From contig NZ_BAXZ01000009.1 of NCBI RefSeq assembly GCF_000684975.1, forward strand, positions 1-64,000: 64,000 bases of DNA. The letters run 5' to 3'. Source of the stretch: Paraburkholderia acidipaludis NBRC 101816. Lineage in GTDB: Bacteria; Pseudomonadota; Gammaproteobacteria; Burkholderiales; Burkholderiaceae. The notes under the pieces are model-generated. The model was not told the DNA's origin and did not search any database. It saw nothing but the letters and a program-made list of their open reading frames with translations. The translations under genes and the position numbers were made by a program. Shown here piece after piece: positions 8,240 through 16,744 of this stretch (positions are counted from its first letter, which is position 1; every line of letters begins with the position of its first letter).

Positions 8240-9202
8240 ATGACCGATACCCTTCATGGCGACGGCGCGATCCGTCGCCGGTCGCTCTACGGCTCCTCCA
8301 TCGAAAACACCTACGGCGGCGTGCTGTCGTTCATGCGGCGCAACTACACGCGCGAACTCGAAGGCGTGGACGTAGTCGTGTCGGGCGTGCCGCTCGATCT
8401 CGCCACCACGTTCCGCTCCGGCGCGCGCCTGGGCCCCTCCGCCGTGCGCGCGGCCAGCGTGCAGCTCGCCGAACTGTACCCGTACCCGTGGGGCTTCAAC
8501 CCGTTCGACACGCTTGCCGTGACCGACTACGGCGACTGCTGGTTCGACGCGCACAATCCGCTTTCGATCAAGCCCGCCGTCGTCGAGCACGCGCGCACGA
8601 TCCTGCGCTCGAACGCGAAGATGCTCACGTTCGGCGGCGATCACTTCATCACTTATCCGCTGTTGGTCGCTCATGCGGAGAAATATGGCAAGCCGCTTTC
8701 GCTGATCCATTTCGACGCGCATTGCGACACCTGGGCCGACGACTCGCCCGACAGCCTCAATCACGGCACGATGTTCTACAAGGCCGTGAAGGAGGGGCTG
8801 ATCGATCCGAAGACCTCGGTGCAGGTGGGCATTCGGACCTGGAACGAGGACTTTCTCGGCATCAATATCCTCGACGCGGCGTGGGTGCACGAGCACGGCC
8901 CGGCGGCCGTGCGCCGGCGCATTCTCGAGATCGTGGGCGAGCGCCCGGCCTATCTGACCTTCGACATCGACTGCCTCGATCCGGCCTTCGCGCCGGGCAC
9001 CGGCACGCCGGTGCCCGGCGGGCTTTCGTCGGCGCAGGCGCTCGCGATCGTGCGGGGGCTCGAAGCCGTGAACCTGATCGGCGCGGACGTGGTGGAAGTG
9101 GCGCCGGCCTACGACCAGAGCGAGATCACCGCGATCGCGGCGGCGCACATTGCGTGCGATCTGCTGTGCCTGTGGCGCCAGCGCAAGATGGCGGGCAAGT
9201 AA
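8240..9202 (+). CDS. speB: Agmatinase (ureohydrolase family)
   Basis: A 320-residue binuclear manganese ureohydrolase. All metal ligand motifs are present: FGGDH (131-135), DAHCDT (159-164) and DIDCLD (242-247), followed by the APGTGTPVPGG loop. The segments HGTMFYKAVKEGLID and VVEVAPAYDQSEITA match classical SpeB closely, favouring agmatinase over guanidinobutyrase or arginase. Agmatinase releases urea and makes putrescine, feeding the Puu pathway encoded around it. ATG at 8240 lies 2 bp after puuC; the frame extends further upstream but that part overlaps puuC and lacks family similarity. Confidence 0.92.
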   Translation: MTDTLHGDGAIRRRSLYGSSIENTYGGVLSFMRRNYTRELEGVDVVVSGVPLDLATTFRSGARLGPSAVRAASVQLAELYPYPWGFNPFDTLAVTDYGDCWFDAHNPLSIKPAVVEHARTILRSNAKMLTFGGDHFITYPLLVAHAEKYGKPLSLIHFDAHCDTWADDSPDSLNHGTMFYKAVKEGLIDPKTSVQVGIRTWNEDFLGINILDAAWVHEHGPAAVRRRILEIVGERPAYLTFDIDCLDPAFAPGTGTPVPGGLSSAQALAIVRGLEAVNLIGADVVEVAPAYDQSEITAIAAAHIACDLLCLWRQRKMAGK

Positions 9203-9223
9203 GGCCGCGTATCGGTCGGCGTT

Positions 9224-9667
9224 CTAGCGCTCCACGAGCGGTCCCAGGTTGCCGCGCACGCGCTGCAGCATCTGGCTGAACTGCTCGGCTTCTTCAGGCG
9301 TGAAGCCCGCGAGGGCTTCCGCCTGCACCTCGTCCCCCACGCGGCGCGCGGCCGCAAGCACGCTTTCGGCTTTCGGCGTGAGGCCCACCTGCAGTTCGCG
9401 GCGGTCGTTCGGGTTCGCCGTGCGCACCACCCAGCCGCTTTCCTCCAGTCTTTCCAGCATCCGCCCCGCCGAGATCGGCGCCACCTCCAGGCGCTGCGCG
9501 AGGCTCACCTGGTTCATGTCGCCGTAATGCGCGAGGTACGCGATGATCCGGCACTGCGCGCGCGTGAGGTCGAGCGACGACTTCGCAAGGTCGTCGTAGC
9601 GTTTGCCGTAGAGCCGGCCCACTTCGGCAATCAGGAAGCCGAAGCGCTGTTCGAGGTCGGTAGCCAT
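9224..9667 (-). CDS. MarR-family transcriptional repressor
   Basis: A 147-residue MarR/SlyA-type winged-helix protein. The core SLDLTRAQCRIIAYLAHYGD leads into the recognition helix region (LAQRLEVAPISAGRMLERLE) and the wing with the family-typical NPNDRRE motif. Start ATG at 9667; the frame is open to 9784 but this would cross the divergent promoter. It is divergent from the drug exporter at 9802 with a perfect palindrome between them, the standard arrangement for a MarR repressor relieved by phenolic or lipophilic ligands. Confidence 0.9.
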   Translation of the reverse strand: MATDLEQRFGFLIAEVGRLYGKRYDDLAKSSLDLTRAQCRIIAYLAHYGDMNQVSLAQRLEVAPISAGRMLERLEESGWVVRTANPNDRRELQVGLTPKAESVLAAARRVGDEVQAEALAGFTPEEAEQFSQMLQRVRGNLGPLVER

Positions 9668-9755
9668 GGCGGGATTATACGGAGGCGGGGGCGGCCAGGT
9701 TGCGTTGGGCGTGGATTGAGTCGATCTCCTGATTGCATCGCGGGTCTCGATCCGT

Positions 9756-9775
9756 ATAATAAGCATGCTTATTAT
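9756..9775. promoter_or_regulatory. Candidate MarR operator, perfect 20-bp palindrome
   Basis: ATAATAAGCATGCTTATTAT reads identically on both strands. It lies between the divergent marR (starts at 9667) and the exporter (starts at 9802), 26 bp before the exporter ATG, and is an AT-rich island in GC-rich DNA. Length and symmetry fit MarR-family operators, so binding would repress both genes. Confidence 0.75.
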
Positions 9776-9801
9776 CTCCCACACGCTCCGTCTCTCACAC
9801 G

Positions 9802-11337
9802 ATGACCGCAGTCGCGCCGGGCGGCCAGGCCGCGCCGCTCAACCGGGGCATGATCACGCTCTCGATCATGCTCGCCACGCTGATGCAGACGCTCGACAGC
9901 ACGATCGCCAACGTCGCGCTGCCGCACATGCAGGGCTCGATGGCCGCCTCGCAGGACGAGATCACGTGGGTGCTCACTTCGTATATCGTCGCCGCGGCCA
10001 TCGCCACGCCGCTCACGGGCTGGCTGGCCGACCGGATGGGCGTGAAAAAACTGCTGGGCGTGGCGATCGCCGGCTTCACCCTGGCGTCCGCGCTCTGCGG
10101 GCTTTCGGAGACGCTCAGCGAGATCGTTGCCTCGCGGCTCCTGCAGGGCGTGTTCGGCGCTTCGCTCGTGCCGCTCTCGCAGTCGATTCTTCTCGACATC
10201 AACCCGCGCGACCGCCAGGGGCAGGCCATGGCCGTGTGGGGCATGGGCGTGATGGTGGGCCCGGTGCTGGGCCCCACGCTCGGCGGCTGGCTTACGGATA
10301 GCTACAACTGGCGTTGGGTGTTCTTCATCAACGTGCCGATCGGCGCGTTCGCGTTCTTCGGCGTTTCGACCTTCATGCCCACGCGCGAGCCGGCGCGCGA
10401 GGCGCGCTTCGACATGTTCGGCTTCGCCACCCTCGCGCTGGCGATTGGCGCGCTGCAGGCGCTGCTCGACCGCGGCGAGCAGCTCGACTGGTTCGGCTCG
10501 ATGGAGATCCGCATCGAGACGCTTGTCTCCGTGCTCAGCTTCGCGTTCTTCGTTGTGCATACGGCCAGCTCGGGACCGGGCACGTTCTTTCGCTACCAGT
10601 TGCTCAAGGACCGCAACTTCGCCACCGGCACGTTCTTCATCTTCGTGATCGGCGCGGTGCTGTACGCCACGCGTGCGCTATTGCCGCCCATGCTGCAGGG
10701 CTTGATGGGCTATCCCGTGGCCACCACGGGCCTCGTTACCGCGCCCAGCGGCGCGGGCACCATGGTCGCCATGCTGATCGCCGGGCGCATGCTCAAGTAC
10801 GTGGATGCGCGCGCGCTGCTGCTGTTCGGCTTCGTGGTGTCCGCGTATGCGCTCTGGCAGATGATGCAGTACACGATCGTGCTTTCGGCCTCGGACATCG
10901 TGTGGCCGGGCGTGGTTCAGGGCTTCGGGCTCGGCTTCGTGTTCGTGCCGCTTTCGGCGCTCACGTTCTCCACGCTCACGCCGCAATTGCGCGCGGACGG
11001 CACGGCCACCTACAGCCTGATGCGCAACATCGGCAGCAGTATCGGGATCTCGATCGTGCAGACCTTCGTTACGCGCGGCACCCAGGTCGCGCACTCGGAT
11101 CTCGCCGCGAACGTCACGCCGTTCAATCCTGCCTTCCAGGCGATGTTTTCGTCCGGTTCGCGTTACGATCTCGCGGTGCTCAACCAGTCGATCACGCAGC
11201 AGGCGCAGATGATCGCCTATTTGAACGACTTCAAGATGATGTTCGTCGCGACGCTGCTGGTGATTCCGCTGCTCGTGCTGATCCGGCCTTCGGGCGGCAG
11301 CGCGGGTGCCGACGCGGGCCATGCCGCGATGGATTAG
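9802..11337 (+). CDS. DHA2-family MFS multidrug exporter (EmrB/QacA type)
   Basis: A 511-residue major facilitator with about 14 predicted membrane helices. The first helix carries LATLMQTLDSTIANVALPHM, the DHA2 signature with the membrane-buried Asp; the motif A loop is GWLADRMGVKKL; motif C-like GMGVMVGPVLGPTLGGWL follows. It would export hydrophobic or aromatic compounds using the proton gradient across the inner membrane. Members usually work with a membrane-fusion EmrA subunit, but no such gene is adjacent, so it either acts alone or uses a partner elsewhere. Controlled, by context, by the divergent MarR protein. Confidence 0.88.
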   Translation: MTAVAPGGQAAPLNRGMITLSIMLATLMQTLDSTIANVALPHMQGSMAASQDEITWVLTSYIVAAAIATPLTGWLADRMGVKKLLGVAIAGFTLASALCGLSETLSEIVASRLLQGVFGASLVPLSQSILLDINPRDRQGQAMAVWGMGVMVGPVLGPTLGGWLTDSYNWRWVFFINVPIGAFAFFGVSTFMPTREPAREARFDMFGFATLALAIGALQALLDRGEQLDWFGSMEIRIETLVSVLSFAFFVVHTASSGPGTFFRYQLLKDRNFATGTFFIFVIGAVLYATRALLPPMLQGLMGYPVATTGLVTAPSGAGTMVAMLIAGRMLKYVDARALLLFGFVVSAYALWQMMQYTIVLSASDIVWPGVVQGFGLGFVFVPLSALTFSTLTPQLRADGTATYSLMRNIGSSIGISIVQTFVTRGTQVAHSDLAANVTPFNPAFQAMFSSGSRYDLAVLNQSITQQAQMIAYLNDFKMMFVATLLVIPLLVLIRPSGGSAGADAGHAAMD

Positions 11338-11409
11338 CCGTCCGCCACCACGTATCCATCTTTGTCTCTCAACGCGCGCCGCTCATGCGCGCCTGCCACA
11401 CCGGGTCTC

Positions 11410-12369
11410 ATGCTTTCCGCCGTATCCATTCTGCTGCCCGTATTCGGGCTGATCTTCGCGGGCTTTGCGTGTCGCCGCTTCGGCGTGCTCGGGCCGGCTG
11501 CCGCCTCTGAACTGAACCGCTTCGTCGTGTGGCTCGCGCTGCCGGCGCTGCTCTTTCACATCCTCGCGCACGCAAGCTGGCACGAGCTCTTTCAGCCCGC
11601 CTTCGTTGCGGCGTTCGGCGGTGCGTCGCTCATCGTATTCGCGGCCGTGGTGGGCGTGCGGCTCGTCCTGCGCCGCCCGCTCGCGGACGCGAGCATCGAC
11701 GGCCTCGCCGCCGCCTATCCGAACACGGGCTACGTGGGTTTTCCGCTGTGCCTGATCGCGTTCGGCCCGTCGAGCCTCACGCCTACCACCATCGCGACGA
11801 TTCTCGTGGTCTGCGTGCTGTTTGCGATCGCGATCGTGCTGATCGAAACGGGCCTGCAAAGCGAGCGGCGCCCGCACCACCTGGCGATCAAGGTCGTGCG
11901 CTCGCTGCTGCGCAATCCGCTGCTGGTGGCGCCCGCGCTGGGCGCGATCGTTGCGGGCGCACACGTTACGCTGCCCGGGAGCGCGGAGACCTTTCTCAAG
12001 CTGTTGGGCGGCGCGGCGAGCCCGTGCGCGCTCGTGAGCCTGGGGCTTTTTCTGGCGGAACGAGGCAATGAGGCAACCGCGAGCAAGACGATGGAGAAAG
12101 GCGAATCCTCATGGTGGCTCACGCTTTCGAAGCTCGTGGCGCAGCCGGCGCTGACCTGGTGGCTCGCCGGGCGCGTGTTCGCGCTGCCGGCGCCGCTCGT
12201 GCAAATGGCCGTGCTGCTCGCGGCGCTGCCCACGGGCACGGGGCCCTTCATGCTGGCCGAGTACTACCGTCGCGAGGCGCGCGTCACGTCGCGCACCATC
12301 CTGCATTCCACGGTGGGCTCGCTCGTGACGCTCACGCTGCTGTTGCTGCATCTGCGGCACGGAGGCTGA
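11410..12369 (+). CDS. AEC (auxin efflux carrier) family transporter
   Basis: A 319-residue integral membrane protein with about ten hydrophobic helices in two repeats, typical of the AEC/MdcF family that exports or exchanges small organic anions. The N terminus MLSAVSILLPVFGLIFAGF is characteristic, and the PNTGYVGFPLCLIAFGP segment is the conserved crossover motif. ATG at 11410 is preferred; an upstream TTG at 11362 would add 16 polar residues. It follows the exporter by 72 bp on the same strand but may have its own promoter. Substrate unknown. Confidence 0.82.
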   Translation: MLSAVSILLPVFGLIFAGFACRRFGVLGPAAASELNRFVVWLALPALLFHILAHASWHELFQPAFVAAFGGASLIVFAAVVGVRLVLRRPLADASIDGLAAAYPNTGYVGFPLCLIAFGPSSLTPTTIATILVVCVLFAIAIVLIETGLQSERRPHHLAIKVVRSLLRNPLLVAPALGAIVAGAHVTLPGSAETFLKLLGGAASPCALVSLGLFLAERGNEATASKTMEKGESSWWLTLSKLVAQPALTWWLAGRVFALPAPLVQMAVLLAALPTGTGPFMLAEYYRREARVTSRTILHSTVGSLVTLTLLLLHLRHGG

Positions 12370-12383
12370 GAGCGTAATCCGCC

Positions 12384-13229
12384 TTACTTGACCGCGCCCA
12401 GCGCGAGCCCCTTCACCATATACCGCTGCAGCCAGGCGAACACCACCGAAACCGGCAGCGTTGCGGCGAGCGTGGCGGCCATCACGAGTTCCCACTCGAC
12501 GGTGTACTTGCCGGCCACCATGTCGGTGACCTGCACCGTGAGCGTCTTGTTCTCGGGCGAGCGGATCAGCGTATAGACCACCGCGAACTCGTTCCACGCG
12601 CTGATGAACGTGAAGATCGCCGTCACCACCACCGCGGGCACCGCGAGCGGCAGGAACACGCGGAACACGGCGCCCGTGCGGCTGCAGCCTTCGAGCCATG
12701 CCGACTCTTCGAGATCGCGCGGCACGGTCTGGAAATACGACGAGAGCATCCACACGGCAAAGGCGATATTGAACGCCGCATAGGAGACGATCACGCCGAT
12801 CTTCGAATCGACGAGATTGCCGTCGCCCCAGGGAATCATCGCAGCAAGCCGGAACAGACCCACGACGAGCAGGATGGGCGAGAGCATCTGCGTGACGAGC
12901 AGGAACTGGCGGTAGAGGCCGCGGCCGCGGAACGGAAAGCGCGCGAGCGCATAGGCGGCAGGCAGGCTTACGGCGAGCGCGAGCGCGGTCGAGCACACGC
13001 TCACTTCGATGCTGTTGCGCAGCGCGACACCGAAATTCGCGGCTTCCCACATGTCGACGTAGTTCTGCCAGCGCCAGTGCATGGGCAGCCATCGCGCCGG
13101 ATAGACGAACACTTCGGAGGCGGGCTTGACCGACGTGAAGAACATCACGGCGAACGGAAACAGCACCGCGATCACGAGCGGCGAGAGCGCGAGCCAGCAG
13201 AGGAGCGAGCGTTTGAGTTTGCTGTTCAT
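12384..13229 (-). CDS. Sugar ABC transporter permease, MalG/UgpE type
   Basis: A 281-residue inner-membrane permease with six helices. The C-terminal cytoplasmic EAA loop (LEESAWLEGCSRTGAVFRVF, with G for the conserved glycine) is the docking site for the ATPase. Start ATG at 13229 overlaps the stop of the upstream permease by 4 bp (ATGA), implying translational coupling. With the MalF-type permease at 13226 and the binding protein at 14312 it makes a CUT1-family carbohydrate importer. It ends 14 bp from the convergent AEC gene. Confidence 0.9.
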   Translation of the reverse strand: MNSKLKRSLLCWLALSPLVIAVLFPFAVMFFTSVKPASEVFVYPARWLPMHWRWQNYVDMWEAANFGVALRNSIEVSVCSTALALAVSLPAAYALARFPFRGRGLYRQFLLVTQMLSPILLVVGLFRLAAMIPWGDGNLVDSKIGVIVSYAAFNIAFAVWMLSSYFQTVPRDLEESAWLEGCSRTGAVFRVFLPLAVPAVVVTAIFTFISAWNEFAVVYTLIRSPENKTLTVQVTDMVAGKYTVEWELVMAATLAATLPVSVVFAWLQRYMVKGLALGAVK

Positions 13230-14227
13230 GCGAGGTCTCCTTCCGCGCTGCCTCCACGCTTTGCCTGCAGCCGCAGATAGGCCACCGAGAACGCGAACAG
13301 GATCACGAGCATGACGAGCGAAACCGCCGCCGCTTCGCCGGGGCGTCCCAGTCTGAAGCCCAGTTCGTAGAGGTAAGTGACGAGAATGTGGGTGCTGTCG
13401 TCGGGGCCGCCTTGCGTCATGACCCAGATGATCGGAAACGAGTTGAACACGTAGATCACGTTCAGCAGAATCGTCATGTTGATGAACGGCTTGAGGAGCG
13501 GCAGCGTGAGCTGGCGGAACTGCTGCCAGGCGCTGGCGCCGTCGATGCGCGCGGCCTCGTAGATGTCGCCCGGCACCGAAGAGAGCCCGCCCAGCAGGAT
13601 CGTGGTGGTGAACGGAATCGACACGAGGATGCCCACCGCGATCTCCACGGGGAAGGCGTATTCGGGCGTCGCGAGCCAGTGGATCGGTCCCGAGGTGACG
13701 CCAAGGCGCTGCAGCGTCACGTTGACCATGCCGTAGTCGTCGTTGAAGGCCCAGCGCCACACCACGGCCGTCATCGTGAGCGAGACGGACCACGGCAGCA
13801 TGATGATCGTGCGCGCGACGCCGCGCCCGTAGAAGTCCTGATTGAGCACGAGCGCGACCGGCACCGAGATCAGCACCGTGCCGGCCACCACGAAGAAGGT
13901 CCAGACGATGGTGTTCTTCAGCGCGGAGAGGAACACGGGGTCGCTCAGCACGTTATAGAAGTTCTGCAGGCCGCTGAAGTCGCGGATCTGCCCGAAGCGC
14001 GAAACATCGTGCAGCGAATAGAACACGATGTTGAAGATCGGATAACTGATGATGAAGAGCGCGAGCACCAGACTCGGCACGATCAGAAGCCAAGGCGCGC
14101 GGGGCGCGACGACGGCACGGTTGGAGCGGCTCATGCGGTTGGGTTCGCGGGTTTGGCCGGGAGCGCCGCCGGCCGCCTGACCGGCGGGCTGCGCTTGGCC
14201 CGGGTGTTTCATGGGACCGGAAGTCAT
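13226..14227 (-). CDS. Sugar ABC transporter permease, MalF/UgpA type
   Basis: A 333-residue permease. After a 45-residue proline/glycine/arginine-rich cytoplasmic leader the first helix begins (WLLIVPSLVLALFIISYPIF), and the EAA loop DIYEAARIDGASAWQQFRQL is intact. The ATG used is at 14227; internal ATGs at codons 6 and 32 are alternatives, and the leader looks disordered, so the true start may be the later one (MSRSNRA). Paired with the MalG-type permease by a 4-bp overlap. Precise sugar unknown; the cluster dehydrogenase suggests a polyol or rare sugar. Confidence 0.9.
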   Translation of the reverse strand: MTSGPMKHPGQAQPAGQAAGGAPGQTREPNRMSRSNRAVVAPRAPWLLIVPSLVLALFIISYPIFNIVFYSLHDVSRFGQIRDFSGLQNFYNVLSDPVFLSALKNTIVWTFFVVAGTVLISVPVALVLNQDFYGRGVARTIIMLPWSVSLTMTAVVWRWAFNDDYGMVNVTLQRLGVTSGPIHWLATPEYAFPVEIAVGILVSIPFTTTILLGGLSSVPGDIYEAARIDGASAWQQFRQLTLPLLKPFINMTILLNVIYVFNSFPIIWVMTQGGPDDSTHILVTYLYELGFRLGRPGEAAAVSLVMLVILFAFSVAYLRLQAKRGGSAEGDLA

Positions 14228-14258
14228 GTCGTTGCCTGTCGTTACGGCCAGGCACCCG

Positions 14259-14298
14259 GCGGCTCGGGGCGCGCGTCATGCTGCGCGCCCCGAGCCGC
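14259..14298 (-). other. Strong intercistronic hairpin after the binding-protein gene
   Basis: A perfect 16-bp stem, GCGGCTCGGGGCGCGC at 14259-14274 with its complement at 14283-14298, closes an 8-nt loop. It sits just downstream of the binding-protein stop and before the permease start on the minus strand. There is no following T-run, so it looks like a processing or 3-prime-stabilising structure that raises binding-protein mRNA over permease mRNA rather than a true terminator. Confidence 0.7.
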
Positions 14299-14311
14299 TT
14301 TCAGGCAGGGC

Positions 14312-15544
14312 TTACTTGCCGAGCGACTTGTTCGCTTCGTCGGCAGCCTGGTTCAGCGCATCGGCAGGCTTGGCCTTGCCGAGGTAGATCGACTGCATGC
14401 CGTTCGTCACGGCCTTGGCGGTGTCTTCCCAGCCCGTCACGGTCGGCGCGAACTTCGCGTGCGGCAGCAGCGCGACGAAGGCCTTCGTGTCCGGATCCTG
14501 GAAGGCCGGGTCGGTCGCTTCAGCCTTCGTGGTCGGCAGGAAGCCTTCCGTGCTCGTGAACTCCACGCGCGGCTCTTTCGTGAACAGGAAGTCGAGGAAC
14601 TTCCAGGCTTCCTTCTTCACCTTCGAGTTCTTGAACATCATGATCGAGTCGGTCACCGCGTAGGTGGCCGGCGTCGTGCCCACCGGGATCGGGTCGATGC
14701 CGTACTTGATGTTCGGGGCTTCCTTCTTCAGCTGCTTCGCGAGGAACGGCGCCGAGATCATCATCGCCACGCGGCCCTGCTTGAAGAGGTTCTGCACGTC
14801 CTCGCGGCTGTAGCCCGTCACGCCCGGCTCCGTGAGGCCTTCGTCGATCATCGTCTTGTACAGCGTGGCCGCCTTGATGCCCGCCGGCGAGTTGAACGCC
14901 GCCTTGCCGTCCTTGCCCACCACTTCGCCGCCGTTGGTCCACAGCGCGTAGTAGAAGTACACGTCGGTTTCGATTTCCTTGCCTTGCAGACCGAAGCCGG
15001 CAATGCCCTTGGCCTTCAGTTTCTTCGAGGCGTCGATCACGTCGTTCCAGGTCTTCGGACCGTTCGGATAGCCAACCGATGCGAGCATGTCCTTGTTGTA
15101 GTACAGCGCGCGAGCCGAAGCGGCGATCGGCAGGCCGTAGATCTTGCCGTTGATTTCACCCGGGGCGAGGAACGGGCCGATGAAGCGGGCCTTGAAGCTC
15201 GGGTCCATGTAGCCGTCGAGCGGCTCGGCAATGTCGTCCTTCACGAAGTCGAGCAGCCAGCGCGTGCCGATGATCGCGAGGTCGGCGTTGGCGCCGCCGG
15301 AGATGTCCGTTTGCAGCTTCTGTTGCAGCGAGTCCCAGTTCACGTCTTCGATCTTGATCGTGGTGCCGGGGTTGGCGGCCTCGAACTCCTTGGCCATTTT
15401 TTCGAAGTACGGAGCGGTGGCGTCGCTGTAGTGCGCGACGGTCACGCGGACCGTATCGGCATGCGCCGCGACTGCCAGGCCCGCGAATGCGAGCGCGGCG
15501 GCGAGCTTGCCGAGCGTGGTGGTTGCACGTTGCTGAAACGACAT
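14312..15544 (-). CDS. Sugar ABC transporter substrate-binding protein
   Basis: A 410-residue extracellular solute-binding protein of family 1 (CUT1). A signal peptide spans about residues 1-29 (cleaved after AHA). The mature protein begins DTVRVTVAHYSDATAPYFEK and carries the PGTTIKIEDVNWDSLQQKL and IYGLPIAASARALYYNKDML segments typical of maltose/glycerol-3-phosphate binding relatives. It captures the sugar in the periplasm and delivers it to the two permeases downstream. First gene of the minus-strand transport operon, divergent from the SDR at 15892. Ligand cannot be deduced. Confidence 0.9.
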   Translation of the reverse strand: MSFQQRATTTLGKLAAALAFAGLAVAAHADTVRVTVAHYSDATAPYFEKMAKEFEAANPGTTIKIEDVNWDSLQQKLQTDISGGANADLAIIGTRWLLDFVKDDIAEPLDGYMDPSFKARFIGPFLAPGEINGKIYGLPIAASARALYYNKDMLASVGYPNGPKTWNDVIDASKKLKAKGIAGFGLQGKEIETDVYFYYALWTNGGEVVGKDGKAAFNSPAGIKAATLYKTMIDEGLTEPGVTGYSREDVQNLFKQGRVAMMISAPFLAKQLKKEAPNIKYGIDPIPVGTTPATYAVTDSIMMFKNSKVKKEAWKFLDFLFTKEPRVEFTSTEGFLPTTKAEATDPAFQDPDTKAFVALLPHAKFAPTVTGWEDTAKAVTNGMQSIYLGKAKPADALNQAADEANKSLGK

Positions 15545-15891
15545 GCTGTCTCTCCTTGTGGTTGTTCCTGGCTGGTTCAGGTTCTTGCTGCCGCCGCCGC
15601 AGTTGTTGCAGTGGTCGCTGCACGGCTACCGGGTTGCGTTGTTTGAAAAAATCCTACAGGATGAAAAAAGCGTTGTCACCTGGGAAACGCGATATTGTTT
15701 TTCCCTTCGCATCTTGCCTAACATGCTGTAAAACCGGGAAAATTCATGCGCTGCAATAGTTTGCGCCGTGCGTGTTAACCCGAATGTAACCCGAATGTCG
15801 CTGCGTTTCACGCGGCGAGTCTGTTGGAAATTTACAGGTTCGACGGCATGGCTGGCGGACCTGGTGGGTGGATTCTTTCGGAGAGCCGACG
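15545..15891. promoter_or_regulatory. Divergent control region of the sugar-uptake cluster
   Basis: This 347-bp gap must promote both the transport operon (minus) and the SDR-ATPase-regulator operon (plus). It holds an AT-rich core around 15640-15745. A dyad ATCCT-AC-AGGAT lies at 15651-15662, flanked on each side by GAAAAAA-type tracts, and a tandem 11-bp direct repeat TAACCCGAATG occurs at 15776-15786 and 15787-15797. These are the best candidates for binding by the cluster's RpiR-type regulator. Assignment to that protein is inference from position. Confidence 0.5.
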
Positions 15892-16665
15892 ATGAGCCGG
15901 GTGGTGCTGGTGACGGGCGCGAGCGGCGGCATAGGCCGCGCGCTGTGCAAACGCTTTCTCGACGCGGGCGATACGGTGCTCGCGCTCGATCGCAACGAGG
16001 CGGGCGTCGCGGCGCTCGTAACCGAATTCGGCGCGAGCCGGCTGGAGCCGCTCGTGGCCGACGTGAGCGATGACGGTTCCGTGACAGGCGCCATTGCGGC
16101 GGGCGTGGCCGCGCGCGGTTCGGTGGACGTGGTCGTGGCGAACGCGGGCGGCGCGCTCGGCACGACGCTCGCGCATACCGACGCCGCGAAGTGGCGGCGC
16201 GATGTCGACCTGAACCTGAACGGCACGTACTACACGATCGAGGCGGTGCGCCAGTCCATGATCGAGCGGCGGCGCGGGGCGATCGTGATGATCGGCTCGG
16301 TGAACGGGCTCAGCGCGCTCGGGCATCCGGCCTACAGCGCGGCGAAGGCCGGGCTCGTGAGCTACACGAAAGCCCTTGCGATCGAGCTGGGCCAGTACGG
16401 GATCCGCGCGAACCTCGTTTGCCCGGGCACGGTCAAGACGCCCGCGTGGCAAAAGCGCGTCGACCAGCATCCGCAGATCTTCGAAGAACTGAAGAAATGG
16501 TATCCGCTAGGCGACGTGGCCGAGCCGGAGGATATTGCCGACGCCGTGCAGTTTCTCGCCTCGCCGCAGGCGCGCGTGATCACGGGCGTCGCGCTGCCCG
16601 TGGACGCGGGTCTCATGGCCGGCAACCGGATGATGGCCAACGAGCTGACGCTCGATCCGCTCTGA
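15892..16665 (+). CDS. Short-chain dehydrogenase/reductase (sugar or polyol oxidation)
   Basis: A 257-residue classical SDR. The cofactor motif TGASGGIG is at 8-15, NAGG at 84-87, and the catalytic Ser-Tyr-Lys triad is S136, Y148, K152 (YSAAK). The C terminus (GVALPVDAGLMA) matches the usual SDR substrate-loop end. ATG at 15892 has GGAGAG upstream; a GTG 8 codons earlier (15868) is less likely. Being first in the operon with the sugar ABC ATPase and the RpiR regulator, it probably oxidises the imported sugar or polyol. Exact substrate unknown. Confidence 0.88.
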   Translation: MSRVVLVTGASGGIGRALCKRFLDAGDTVLALDRNEAGVAALVTEFGASRLEPLVADVSDDGSVTGAIAAGVAARGSVDVVVANAGGALGTTLAHTDAAKWRRDVDLNLNGTYYTIEAVRQSMIERRRGAIVMIGSVNGLSALGHPAYSAAKAGLVSYTKALAIELGQYGIRANLVCPGTVKTPAWQKRVDQHPQIFEELKKWYPLGDVAEPEDIADAVQFLASPQARVITGVALPVDAGLMAGNRMMANELTLDPL

Positions 16666-16744
16666 AGCCGGATTCCGAACCGGCACACACGCACAAACAA
16701 ACGCCAATACGCGCACGAGAGCGCAACCAGCGAACGAGGACAGC

